DNA of 64,000 nucleotides. Origin: Cryphonectria parasitica EP155 (Eukaryota > Ascomycota > Sordariomycetes > Diaporthales > Cryphonectriaceae). A program made the position numbers and the translations under genes. Under the pieces are notes generated by a model. It had not been told where the DNA came from and did no database searches. It saw only the letters and a program-made list of their open reading frames with translations. This document shows, piece after piece, positions 1-10,900 of this stretch; positions within the stretch are counted from its first letter, which is position 1, and each line of letters opens with the position of its first letter. The stretch lies in NCBI RefSeq assembly GCF_011745365.1, contig NW_024468918.1, forward strand, positions 186,001-250,000, given 5' to 3'.

Positions 1-2357
1 AATAGTTACTCTAGTCAGCAACAGACGAGACTTATAGTATGTCGTATGTGAAAAGGACAAAATTTGAAATAAGAAAGCAACACGAAGAAGCCATAGAAGG
101 AGGAAAAGAGAAGAAAGAAAGAAAAAAAAGAGAAAAAAACCAAAACCAAAGACGTCGAGGTCCGTTGCCACTCCAGAGTATCATCGTCTTTGTGCCACCC
201 TCTCGGTGGGTTTTCATGCGAGGCTTTCTCTTGCGGGCGTGTCTCGCCAAAATTATCAACCAAGGCACTGTTGGGTCACCAATCGAGCGCGCCATGCCGA
301 GTTCTACAAACTACCACACATAGCACAGTAACTAAAGTTCGGTCCTTCTCCTCCTTGGCCACCGAATCAGTCAAGCCAATGAAGTCTGGCAGGCAAGACA
401 GTGGCCCCTGCACACACCAACAGGAAGAGGGACGGCAACAAAACTACCTGGTGTTGCACTAGCCCGTAGACTTTAATCTCTATCACGAGGTTGACACTGC
501 ATGCATTCAATGCATACCGTGCCATGTGCTTCCGAAGAACGCATTTACGACGCACGCACATACGCACAAAGCACATGGTAGTTGCCTTTCTCTCTTCTCC
601 ATTCACGCCATGAAGCAATTTTGTCATGCGTTTTCCTTACTCGCTCACTCACTCCCTCACTCACTCCCTCACTCCCTCACTTATTGTCCTTTCTCTTTTC
701 TCACTTTCTCCTGCTTACAAATAGATCTCGTCACCGCTGGCTGCGTGGCGCTGACCATGTGTTACTTACTGATTGCGGCTCTCCCTCGCCATTCGGCCTT
801 TGCGGTTCGGAGGTACCGATCAATCCTTTTGGGAAGAAAGTTTCTAGGGCGAGCTCCAGAAGCCCTGGAACACTTGCGCCGCACCTTAAAACCCCCCCTC
901 CCCCCCTGAACTTCCTAGAAACTCAGAACAAAGGACGCGGGCCAGTGTGGCTTGCCCTATGCTTGCCTCTGTTTTGGCGCAGCGCGCGCCGGGGTGTGGG
1001 GGAGGGCAAGAGGCAAGGGTCCTAAAACTCTCAGCCGCCCTTGCCCTCCTTTTGAACGACAAACTTTATGCCCACTTGGCCATTGCAGCCTGGCTGGCCA
1101 CGTTTGTTTCAGCATGTCTTAGGAGTGACAGCTTCTTCCCCTTGTTGATGAAGGATTCATTTCCCGTTGGATTTTGGCATCATCTTAAGCAGGCATTCGT
1201 ATATATATTATGTGTCTCTTGTTTGTGTGTGTCTTGGTCAGAGGGTGGCCATGGCGCAAATCGAGTTGGTTGCTGTCGCTTGGTCCCTGCATTGGCGGGC
1301 TTTGACACGGCGCCTATTATAGCCCCCCTCTTCTTCCACTACCTCCGGACGAACCACAGCAGCCAACCTCAATTTTGGTTGTGCCGCAGTAACTCTTGAC
1401 CCGTTTATGACGTTGCTGGAATCTTCTATTTAATTTGCAATCCGTTGTTATTCTCTGTTGTTTTTAATTGTTCATGACAGCCTAGACGGGCCATGTGCAT
1501 TCCCCGGATACTTGAGCGGCGATTAAGACGCTCTTTTTTGGCTTTTCTCCCCCGACACGCCCGGGCCTGTTTCAGCTCAAGTCTATCAACCATCCATCTC
1601 ACATACCAACCACCCAGGCCGCAAATTACAGCCCTTTTTCCTTTTGTCACACACAGACACTCACTCACTCGCCCCCTCAATTTTTAACCCACGCGCAGGC
1701 AGACACTATCACGTCAGCTTTACCTATGAGATCATTGCCTTCTCCCCCTTTCAATCCCTAACGAGACACACTCTTTGTCTTATGTAGTATTTAGTCGTCT
1801 CGGATCTCTCTCGTCCGAAGAGAGGACGAATCCGTGGCCTGGCTGACAAAACATTAACAACAACAAGAAGAAGGTTGTGCGCTAAGCTTTTTGGTAAGGT
1901 GTCTTGGCGCACACGCGAGCTTCTCTTGGGATGAAACGAAGTTCGTCCAGACTAAGACGCCGCCAACGGACTCTTGGCTTCTCTGCTTGGTCTAACCTTG
2001 CAGTGCGATGTCCTTGGGAATCCAGAGGTGCGAATGGACTGTCGCTTGGGTGTGAGAGATTTTGTGTGTGAGTGTAGAGGGCTCCGACGTCACTTTGGGA
2101 CCGTGAGCCTATCCGCACAGATGGTGGTAGAATGAGTGAGTGTGTGAAGGAATGTGTGCGCGTGGTGAGAGGTCTCTATACAATCTCGCGGTGTTTAGAT
2201 GGAGACCTGTTTGTTCAGAATCTCTGCCAAAGTAAAAAACCCCCTCCAGCCCAACGCCGTTTCAATGCACACGACTGCCCTCTCACTACTGTACAACGCA
2301 CGCTCATGCTGTCCGCCCCCCTCCTTCCCATGAATGTTGCCATCACCAGACGAACCA
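1..2357. other. Long non-coding stretch, no recognised gene
   Basis: I find no convincing coding region on either strand. Reading frames here are short, pyrimidine-driven and lack recognisable domains. The interval is rich in CT tracts (for example 644-680). It may hold the leader or promoter of a gene to the left and the 3' end of the flavin reductase gene to the right. A minus-strand frame at 1882-2118 is the longest protein-like piece, but it has no family resemblance I can name. Confidence 0.5.
644..680. repeat. CTCACTCC-type pyrimidine microsatellite
   Basis: Imperfect tandem units of CTCA and CTCC run through this stretch. Similar C/T tracts are common upstream of fungal genes, so this may be part of a promoter or leader. 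Confidence 0.75.
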
Positions 2358-3337
2358 CTAGTCATCCTCACTGACCATCGTGGCGCCGATCTGTCTATAC
2401 CGTCTATCAGCATATGCCAGCCCAAACACCTCTTCTTCTTCCGCACCTCTGCCTATCCCCTCCACTATATCAACCACCTCCGCTAGCACAACCACATGAT
2501 CCCGGACCCCAACGAGCCCGCGGTGCGGCTCGTCGTCAAGCAGCCGGCACTGCAGAGCATACAGCACGCCCTTCCCTCCAAGGAGCGGTGCCTCTTCACT
2601 ACCCTCTCCCTGCTCTTCCCCTCCTCGGCTTAACACCTCACACCCGCACCCTTCTCTCATCCTCTCGGCCTCAAACACCCCAAGATCCGACGCATTGCCC
2701 CGCCGAAACCAGTCCGCCACCCGCGCCCCTTCGACATCCCCACTCAGCACATGTATATTAAATCGCCTGCTCTCCGCGACCGCGTCCAGGGTTCGTGATG
2801 GCCTGGCCATGTTGAATGTCACCAGCGGTGTAGGGTGCAGCGACAGCGAGGTGAAGGACGACATGGTCATGCCCCTCGGCCCGGAGGAGGTGGACGACGA
2901 GGCGGCGGCGGCGGCCGTGCATACCACGACGGGGTGCGGGAGGAGGCGCATCACGGCGCGGAGCTGCTCGGAGAGGGTGGCGGTGGCGGTAGTGTGGGAA
3001 TGTGGGTGGGGGTGGACGGAAGGTTGTTCTGGGGGTGCGAGCTTCCATTTTGGACCTCTTGGGGCGGCCGTGCTGGATAGAGACCTTACTGCGAGACCTT
3101 CTATGTGTGCATATATATATATATAGGTCAGCCTCAGTTGGTGACTTGTATACATAAGACAACATCATGCGATCACTTACGTGAACGGCCATGTTCGACC
3201 GTGGTGGCGGTGATAGCGAAATCACGGCGCAAGAGGCCACAGCGCGCCAGGGCATGAAAGGTCCATGTTGGCGAGGAAATTTGTTGTGTATGATATGCGC
3301 TTCTGCCCAATTGGCGCAAGACGCACGCTCTCCTCAT
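2358..3337 (-). CDS. Flavin reductase-like (FMN-binding split barrel) protein, probably mitochondrial
   Basis: The model has two exons, 3181-3337 and 2358-3100, joined by a GTAAGT...CATAG intron, and gives 299 aa. The intron carries an (AT)n run. The central part fits the flavin reductase-like / FMN-binding split-barrel family: after about residue 85 come a PHPVVVCTA strand, then GMTMSSFTSLSLHPTPLVTFN, and FNIHVLSGD further on. Such proteins bind FMN and reduce flavins or quinone-type substrates; the substrate here is unknown. The N-terminus begins MRRACVLRQLGRS, is rich in Arg and nearly free of acidic residues, and so suggests mitochondrial import. I chose the ATG at 3337 because it is the start whose frame closes with the splice phase; ATGs at 3255 and 3155 do not. 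The gene is divergent from mitochondrial ribosomal protein bL31m. The family call is good; the role is not known. Confidence 0.75.
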
Positions 3338-3768
3338 CTCAGCCCATGGGACATTGAATTGGTGTCAGTATAGCAGTCAAAAGAGGCCCAAGGGTGGACG
3401 AAAGGGCAGAAAAAGAAACAGAGAAGAAAAAAACATTAAAACGAAGGTATGACGACGGGGCACTCGGCCGGGAAACATAGGTACGTAGTTTACTTATACA
3501 GCAGAAAGTAGAAAGTAGTTACGATAAGCGATAAGACAACCTCAAATTTCCACCCTGCGCGACTCAACACCAAGACCGCGTGAACCTCTCTGGACCACGA
3601 CGAGCACACCAAGAGAGAGAGAAAGATGAATTAAGAGCCACCACTACCGCAAGCGACCTTCTCTCTTGAGAAAAGAAGCGCCACTCTCTCACAGCATCTA
3701 CAAGAAACAACAGCAACCTCCGTCTATTCCTCGAATCCCAACGGCCAGGAATCCCCCCAATTTCCAAG
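3338..3768. promoter_or_regulatory. Divergent promoter, flavin reductase-like gene and bL31m
   Basis: About 430 bases separate the two start codons. The part next to bL31m is an untranslated leader rich in AAC/CTC. No specific operator was recognised. Both flanking genes probably make mitochondrial proteins, so shared control is possible but is inference only. Confidence 0.45.
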
Positions 3769-4485
3769 ATGGCCAGACTCCCCACGACCCTCCTCCCAAG
3801 GAGCCTACCATCTTCCTCGTCGTCGTCCTCCTCTTCCAGCGCCCCATGCACACTCCTCACAGCCTGCGCCAGGCCAACCGCCACGCCAAGGCCCTACCAC
3901 CACCTCCTCCCAGCAACAGCAACCACAGCGATAACCCAGCAGGTCCGCCACGCGACCGAGGTGACCAGGCCCAAGCGCCCCTACACCTGGACCCAGATCG
4001 TCCAGCTCTCGGACGGCTCGACCTACACGACCCGCTCGACCTCCCCGCTCCCCGTCTACCGCTCCACCAAGGACACGCGCAACCACCTGACCTGGCAGCC
4101 CAGCGAGGTCAGCCTGCAGAACGTCGAGGTCGACGAGGCCGGCAGGCTCGCCAGCTTCAGGCAGCGCTTCGGCACCGGGTATGAGCTCGCGGGCGCCTCT
4201 GCTGCCGCCTCCGAGACGAGGTCGGCTGCCGAGGTGGCGGCCGCCGAGAAGAGTGGTGACGACGTGAAGAAGGGGAAGAAGGCGAGGGCTGCTGAGGCGG
4301 CCAGGGCGGCCAAGATGGCAAAGAAGGCGGCGGTAGAGCCGGAGGTCGTGGAGGAGGCGGCTCCGGCTGTCAGTGAGGAGGATAGTTTTGAGAGCCTGAT
4401 GAGGGCCTATGTGCGGGACCAGCCGAACCTGAAGGGTGGGCAGGTTGCTGCAAAGGTTTCCGCGAAGAAGGGCAAGAAGAAATAA
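3769..4485 (+). CDS. mrpl36: Mitochondrial large-subunit ribosomal protein bL31m (MRPL36 type)
   Basis: A single exon encodes 238 aa. The first 60 residues are Ser/Arg/Thr-rich and almost without acid, as in a mitochondrial presequence. The bL31 core follows at about residues 68-135: RPKRPYTWTQIVQLSDGSTY, then a TKDTRNHLTWQPSE stretch matching the 'RNNPLWNPS' region of yeast Mrpl36, then a LASFRQRFG helix. The C-terminal third is a Lys/Ala-rich extension ending in DSFESLMRAYV and a basic AKKGKKK tail, as in the yeast protein, where a SFG..DYLSLL-like segment and basic end are seen. It is a structural protein of the mitochondrial 54S subunit. It is longer than the yeast protein (177 aa), mostly because of the Ala/Lys-rich linker. 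Its 3' end converges on VPS5. Confidence 0.85.
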   Translation: MARLPTTLLPRSLPSSSSSSSSSSAPCTLLTACARPTATPRPYHHLLPATATTAITQQVRHATEVTRPKRPYTWTQIVQLSDGSTYTTRSTSPLPVYRSTKDTRNHLTWQPSEVSLQNVEVDEAGRLASFRQRFGTGYELAGASAAASETRSAAEVAAAEKSGDDVKKGKKARAAEAARAAKMAKKAAVEPEVVEEAAPAVSEEDSFESLMRAYVRDQPNLKGGQVAAKVSAKKGKKK

Positions 4486-4916
4486 GCTGTGGGAGAATGA
4501 AGAAATATTGTTCTCTCATATCGGCGAAAAAGAAAAGGTTGCGAAGAAGCCGGGTCGACTTCAGCTTCAAGGATTACGATGATGAATTTTGGGCCCATGC
4601 CTGCGTAAGGCTTCTGCTGCATTGAGGTATAAAAGTTGGGAGCAAAGAGGTAAATGCAGAGCGATCGATCTATGTACAACAAGAGAACCCATCAGAGGGA
4701 GACAGAACTACAACACCTAGGGCACCGCCCAGATCGTGCCCCGTCTCTGCGCACTCCCTTTCTTGATTTCAAGGACATGAATGATGACGATCCACGGTGC
4801 TGATTTGACCACCCTCAACGACGATCATGCCATGGTAGATTCATCCCCAGCGGCCCATTCCGAGCTAGTCCCCGGTCATTGTAAGCACTGAAGCTGTCTC
4901 GACGCACCCCATTACT
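4486..4916. other. Convergent 3' untranslated interval
   Basis: Between the stop codons of bL31m and VPS5. It holds only AT-richer 3' UTR-like sequence; no gene or RNA was recognised. Confidence 0.5.
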
Positions 4917-6918
4917 CTAGTCAGAGTCCTCGTCGATGCGAGCCCGGGCCCGGTCCACCGCCGTGTCGCCAGTCGACTTGTTGTTGCCTGCTGACTGCAT
5001 GACTGGCGGCTTGTAGAACATGGTCTCGTCCTCTGCCGAATCGAGCTGCACCAGGAATGTCTCCCACTTCTCGATGAGCTAAAGGGGAGAGATTAATATT
5101 AGCAACGTGTAGCCAGCCACCAGGATTGTGTCGTCACGGTACTCACCTCCTTCTGTGCCTCAACAGAGCTCTCAAGGAATGTCTCCACCCCCGCCTTGAA
5201 GTCCTCGACCTTCTCTCTCTCGAACCGGTCCAGCTCTTGTCTCAGCAGTCGCCCCATGTCTTCGAACAGCAGATGCGCCTGGTGGACCTTCCTCTCCGCG
5301 TCGCCGACCTCAGCGCTGACCTGGTTCAGGCGGTCTTGTTGAGACCTACCCTGCCGGAGCAGCTTATTCTGGTTCGCCTTCCGCTTCTGCAGCTCAGACT
5401 CCGCGGCGTGCCATGCGTAGAAAGCCTTCTGTCGTTGACCGAATGCCTGCTTCACGCTGCCGATGAGCCGGATATACTCCTCGATGGTTATGCCAAAGGT
5501 GAGGACATCCTGTTGTGCCTGGCGATCATACACATCTCTAATGGTGATCTGCAGGTCTGACAGTGCCTCCAATGGTCCGGACAGCGTTGGCGAGAGCTCG
5601 ACTGTGGAGAGCGCATGGAGTGAGGCAGAGAAGTCGCCCGCCGCCTCCGCCATCTGCTTGCGCTGCGCAACCATGGTGTCCATGGCCTTCAACAAACCTT
5701 TGAGCTGAGTCTCCAGTGCATCCAAATAAACACGACGATCGTGAAACCACTGTATTTGGTCAATGCATGTTTCAGAGCAAGGTTGAGGGTTGTTTGTTCA
5801 CACTCACATCGTCCTGCTCGACAAACTTGCTACTCGAGCTTCCTAGACCTAGGCTGCTGAACATGCCCTTGCTCTCGCCTAGGTTCGGCTCCCTTCTCTC
5901 CTTGTGTTTGACGTCCACGTTGAACGACTCGCTCTCCAAGAACAGTTTCAGATCTGCATCATGCTGCAGCGTGGGGTGTGCAGCAGTCTTGTTCAGCATC
6001 TTCTCGAGCGCAGCCCGCCGCGACTCGACAAAGTTACTCTCGAATCGACCGACAGCCTGTTTCTCGGGAGGAGGCGGGACAACAACTCCTGGGTTGTTGG
6101 CATGGAGGGTGTTGTAAAGCCACAGGAAGTCGCGGTATCGCCTTTTGACCTCGAATTCGGACTGCTTGTAGGCCTTGGACGTAGTCTGCGAACCACTCAG
6201 AGTCAGCTCTCTCTCTCTCACTCTCTCACACACACACTCTCTCTCTCTCTCCACCCCCCAGCTGCTACCTTTTTCCCCACACGGAGGAAAGATTGTGACC
6301 TGAACATACCTTGGTTCGCACAGAGTAGACAATATGACTACTCGTCAGATCCCCAACTTTGTGTGGGTCTCCCACCGTGATGTTAAAGCTCGGCTTGGCC
6401 GCCTGCTCGACACTGACACTCGGTGGTCCCATGCCACGCACCACAGGCTGCGCAGCCTGTACTGGCGGGGGCGCACGGCCGCCTATCCTGTCGTCATCCT
6501 CGTCGTCCTCCTCGTCGTCTACGATGCGGTGCGGGTCGGCAGCCCTCCTCGGCTCTCCGCCGCTGCCCATAGTCGTGCGCACCGGCAGCGTCGACGTCAT
6601 GGCGGCCGGAGTCGCGGAAGAGCCGGGTTCCTTCTGCGGCGGCATGGGCGGCGCATCGTTGGCGGCAGCAGCTGTTGGTCCGCCGAGGGGTCCCAGGGGG
6701 TCGTCGTCCTCCACGGCCTGGAGCTTGGTCGGCTGCGCGACAAGGCGGCGCGGTGTCAGTCGTGAGGGGCGGGGGCCGCCGGAGCTGCTGGGGCCGGAGG
6801 AGGCAGTGGGCGCTGCGTCCGAAGTCTTGCTGGCCGCATCATCGGCTCCTGTAGCAGGCTCTGGAGGTGGTTGGTGGGCGGGCGCATCTGCCCAGGGGGA
6901 TTCTCCAAGGGGGTCCAT
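4917..6918 (-). CDS. vps5: Sorting nexin VPS5/SNX1, retromer BAR-PX subunit
   Basis: The model has four exons (6310-6918, 5809/5808-6185, 5147-5749, 4917-5078), all joined in phase 0, giving 583 aa. Residues 1-190 are Pro/Ser-rich and disordered with an acidic DDEEDDEDDDR run. The PX domain starts at FNITVGDPHKVGD and contains the phosphoinositide-binding RRYRDFLWLY motif and the VPPPPEKQ loop. The third exon opens with WFHDRRVYLDALE and makes the alpha-helical Vps5 C-terminal BAR domain (LLRQELDRFEREKVEDFKAG). The protein dimerises with Vps17 and tubulates endosomal membrane to return cargo receptors to the Golgi. Length fits the family (522-675 aa). The first intron carries a CT/CA microsatellite. 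Confidence 0.92.
6186..6309 (-). repeat. VPS5 intron 1 with (CT)n/(CA)n microsatellite
   Basis: A 124-nt intron with GTATGT donor and CGCAG acceptor. Its middle, 6207-6252 on the + strand, is a compound CT and CA simple repeat. Confidence 0.7.
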
Positions 6919-7900
6919 CTCTGATCTTGACTCTGTTACAGCGTCTTCTTCCTAATGAGGGATCTTTCGTCCCTTGGAAAGGATTGGGGCAGCGGTGAGT
7001 ATTGTAGAGCAAGGAAAGAGGAGTATGAGGATGTGAAGGTCTCTAGAAATTCATTCATCAACAGGTAAAAGTTGACTGTGCCAAAAGAAGGTGCTTGCCT
7101 GTGGCTGACAGCTAAGGTGATGATAGACAAGGCCTTGGTGGGTAAGAAGCTTGGACCAGGTGCACCTTCTGACGTATCCCTGCAACGCCCAGAGGAAACC
7201 CGTCCCCCCCCCCCCTCACACCTCACTTCTTCTCCCACACCTCCATTGAGTACTTTTAAGTACTTCGAAAAGGATAGAGTAATTATGATAGTGAAGAAAC
7301 AGCAAATTTGCCTCTTGACGAGGTGTATGTGTCAAAATGTCACCAACTTGAAGCAGTTCTTTATTTTGGCAAGGGGAAACGAGACAATCATGTATATTTT
7401 CCTTCTCAATTAACTGTCTAATGCGTCCGCCTCTCATCAGGAAACCCTCTCCAATTCATTCCCTCCAGAACGACAACAAGCTCAACGTATCTGCGCGCTT
7501 CTTTTCTCTGTCATATGCCAAACCGAGAGTCCATTCTAGCGTCTGCATATAGGCACAACAGTGCCGTGGTGACTGCGCCTTTGCTGATAAAGCTCCGCTA
7601 AAAGGAACGCAAGAAAATGCAATCGATCTGCCATTATTGATGGGTAAAGTTTTGTTTCTTCAGAGAGGAATGTGACTGGGAGTTATTTGCTACCACCATG
7701 CATCATTCAGACCTCTGAATGCCAATTTTCAGGTATCATTTCCGCCCGAGCCGTTGCCAGAGACCGCCAGTAACGCCAAACGAGAAAAAACATCGACGCC
7801 GGTGGAAAAGAAAGGACAAATTAAATTGCAAGAGCACATGCTTGGCAGAAGAACTGCGCCAAGCGTTAGATTGGCTTGGTAGTCTTGACTGGAATGATAC
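6919..7900. other. Intergenic: VPS5 promoter and TAF5 3' end
   Basis: About 980 bases between tandem minus-strand genes. It includes a run of 12 C at 7204-7215. No coding region or RNA gene was recognised. The part next to 7900 is AT-rich and probably TAF5 3' UTR. Confidence 0.5.
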
Positions 7901-10900
7901 TCAAGGTCCACCCTCGTAGCAGCCAGCAGCGATGACAAGATTCATGCGTGTGAACTTGACCTTCTTGAGAGGTGTCTTCTTGGTGGGGAAGACGCTGATC
8001 TGATCAGCAGTGATCTGTGCCTCCTTGCCTTTCTTCTTGCCGCCAGCAGTGCCCGAAGCACCGGCATTGGCAGAAGAACCACCAGCAGCAGATGATGAAG
8101 CGGCCGCGACAACGCCGGGCTGCTGTTGAGGCTGACCGCCGACCATGATGGTGTCATTACTAATGGTCGTGTTGCTCTGCAGCTGGATGTTAGCATCCGG
8201 GCCTGTGGCGGCAGCGGTCTTGGTACCGTCGGCGGGCAGCTCAACATCCCAGATCCGGACGGTGCCGTCCAGACTACCAGAGACAAGAACGGTGGACTCG
8301 ACGCTGAAACTCAGAGAAAGGATACCAGTCTTGGCATGGCCGCGGCTCTTTTTGATCAGGGTGCCTTTCTCGATATCCCAGAGGAGAATATTGCCGCTCC
8401 AGTCCGCACTCGCCAGGATCTTGCCGTTGGATGCGCACTCAAGCACGCCAATATCATCGGTATGACCTGTCAGGACCCGGACGCACTCGCCAGTGACGAC
8501 AGACCACATGCGGATTGACTTGTCAGTTTGGTCAGACGCTGAAAAGACGTAGGTGCCATTGGGGTGCCAGGTGATGGCGCAAATGTTGTCGTCGTGGCCA
8601 ACACACTCACGAACCGCCGTCACTTGGTCCTGGCTGTAGATACGGAGAACCTTGTCACGGCCTCCGCTGGCAAAGTAGTGGCCATGAGGGCCCCATTGAA
8701 TCCGCCATACGGGACCATTGTGGCCCTTGAACTTGCACAGGCACATCCAAGTGTCAAGGTTCCAGAGGCGGATCTCGCCGTCAGCCGAGCAAGACAGCAA
8801 CAGTGGAGGACCCTTGCTGTTGGGGTTGGCGTCTCGATAGTCCGGCCAGTTGACCGCGTCGCTGAAGGAGATGCCCATGACAGGCGCAGAATGACCAATA
8901 AGCATGCGGTTGTTCGTTGGCTTCTTCACCTCGCCACGGTCCAACATGCTCTTCAGGTGACTACCATCCATACTCCAGACGCGAATGTAAGAGTCCATAG
9001 TGCCCACTGCCACCATCCTCTGGTCATTGGAGAACTCGATGCAGTTATACCTGTGTCATAATTCATTAGCGATGGGTGTGCCTCGAGGCGACCCGAATCA
9101 GACTTACTGTCCGAGTGTGTTGTGGAAAGTGTACATGCACACAGACACGCCAGGACCAACGCCGCCCGTCCTGCCATCCATCCGAAATCGGTCTCGGTAT
9201 TCCTTGAGCTTCTCTACCTCATTCACCACGTCTCGAGCTCGAGGGGCAGGCAAGGGAAGCTCTCCACGAGAAGGCCCGTCAGCGCTCTCCTCACGCTTGA
9301 TCTTGTGCTCAAACTCCTCCACCAGGCTAGGCTTGCCGTCGGCGGGAGGGTGGAGCTGATCCTCAAGGGTCAGCTCAGAGCGGACCTCACCCTGCAGTTC
9401 GGGGTCCATGGCAAAAGGACCCAGCTTGAGCGGACCACTGGGAGCGGCATCGGTTCTGACACCTTCGAAAGCACCGGGAACGCCCTCAAGAAGCTCCGAC
9501 TGGTTGACCTGTGTGCTCTTCTGCTTCTCATGTATGGCAGTAAAGCTGAAGGGATTCGCAAGACCGCGGTCCACGATCTTGACGGCGCAATAGGCAGAGA
9601 GCAGTCGGATGATGGTCTGGCCGCCATTGTCGTATTCCTTCTCCAAGTGCGCGATCATCAAGTCGTAGGCTTTGTCGGTGACGGGGATGCGGTATTTGGT
9701 GGTCTTGAAAAGCTTCGTGGTATTGTTCTCGTCAACGTGAGCAGGCAGCGTGATGGTCGCGAGTAGCTTGAGATCGTCCGCGTGGGCGAGCTCGAAGGCG
9801 CCCTTGAAGGTGTCGAGGAATGATTTGGCGTCATCCGGGTACTTGCTCTCAACGAGCTCCAGATATGAGTGGATGAAAACAGGCCATAAGAATTTGTTCA
9901 ACTCGTACTGTGGGCAGATTTGGTTAGCCTAGGCCGTCAAGACCGAATACGGCCTCGTCAGGGTGGCTCACCTTGTAATAGTCGAGGCTGCTCTCAACAA
10001 ATTTCTTCAGTAAGCCAAATGCCTTCGCGTACTTCTTCGCGCCCATAACGTCGGTAGACTTGTGCTGGGGTCTACCATCAGGTCCGAGGTTAGAAGACTC
10101 CTTACGAAAGACTTCTTCAGTTCGATGAAACCCTCGCTTGAGCAAGTAGTCCGTGACCTATGTGCACATGAATTAGCAAGTTGTCGGCGGAGATGGGCCA
10201 GTATGCAGTCTGAAATATAGGAGACAAGTAGGAGTCGGAAATCGCGAATGTAACGAAAGCGTTCGCCGGGGGGGGGGGGGGGAAGCTCGCTGCTAGGAGG
10301 CGCTCTAGAAGACTCGGCCGAAATTTTGAGGTGCCATTGCTTGATGTCCCATTCACTGCGACCCGTGTGCATATACCTCGGGCATAACCGTATTGTCGGC
10401 CTGGACTTGGACGGACAGTTGAACTGGGACCGAATCATTTATATGTTCGGCGGGTGCGGTGCTGGGACCAGCCTCTTCCGACGATGAGTCCGTATCGCGC
10501 TGCCTGCGCTTGCGGCTCTTCTTGACGCGTTGGTAACCAAGCCTGTCCCTCATGCGCGTCATATTCTTTCAGGCGATTGTGACGGTTGTAGGCAGATAGA
10601 AAGACAGGTAGAAAGAAAGGCGCGTTTGAGAAAACCGGCAAGAACCGAGATGAAAAAATTGCCAGTGGAGCTGCAGTTGCATTGCTCAAAGAGGTGAAAG
10701 TTTGCGTTTGTGACGGCCGGCGGGGAAGAGAAAGAGGATGAGGTACAGCCTTGGTTTCTTGTGGAGATGCATAAGTGGACGTTGAAGAAGCTGGAATCCA
10801 GAAGGCCATGGTGTCGCTGATTTGGGAATTGCTGAGATGAATGATGCAAGTGATGAAAGAATGTGTAGGTTTGACTATTGACGAGTCCAGTCTGTAGATG

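Noticed and set aside
640..690. Possible CRISPR or telomere-like array
   Set aside because: Only a short imperfect CTCACTCC microsatellite; no spacers and no TTAGGG units.
3110..3255. Starts at 3155 or 3255 for the flavin reductase-like gene
   Set aside because: Their frames do not match the phase of the clear GTAAGT/CATAG intron; the ATG at 3337 does and gives a mitochondrial-type N-terminus.
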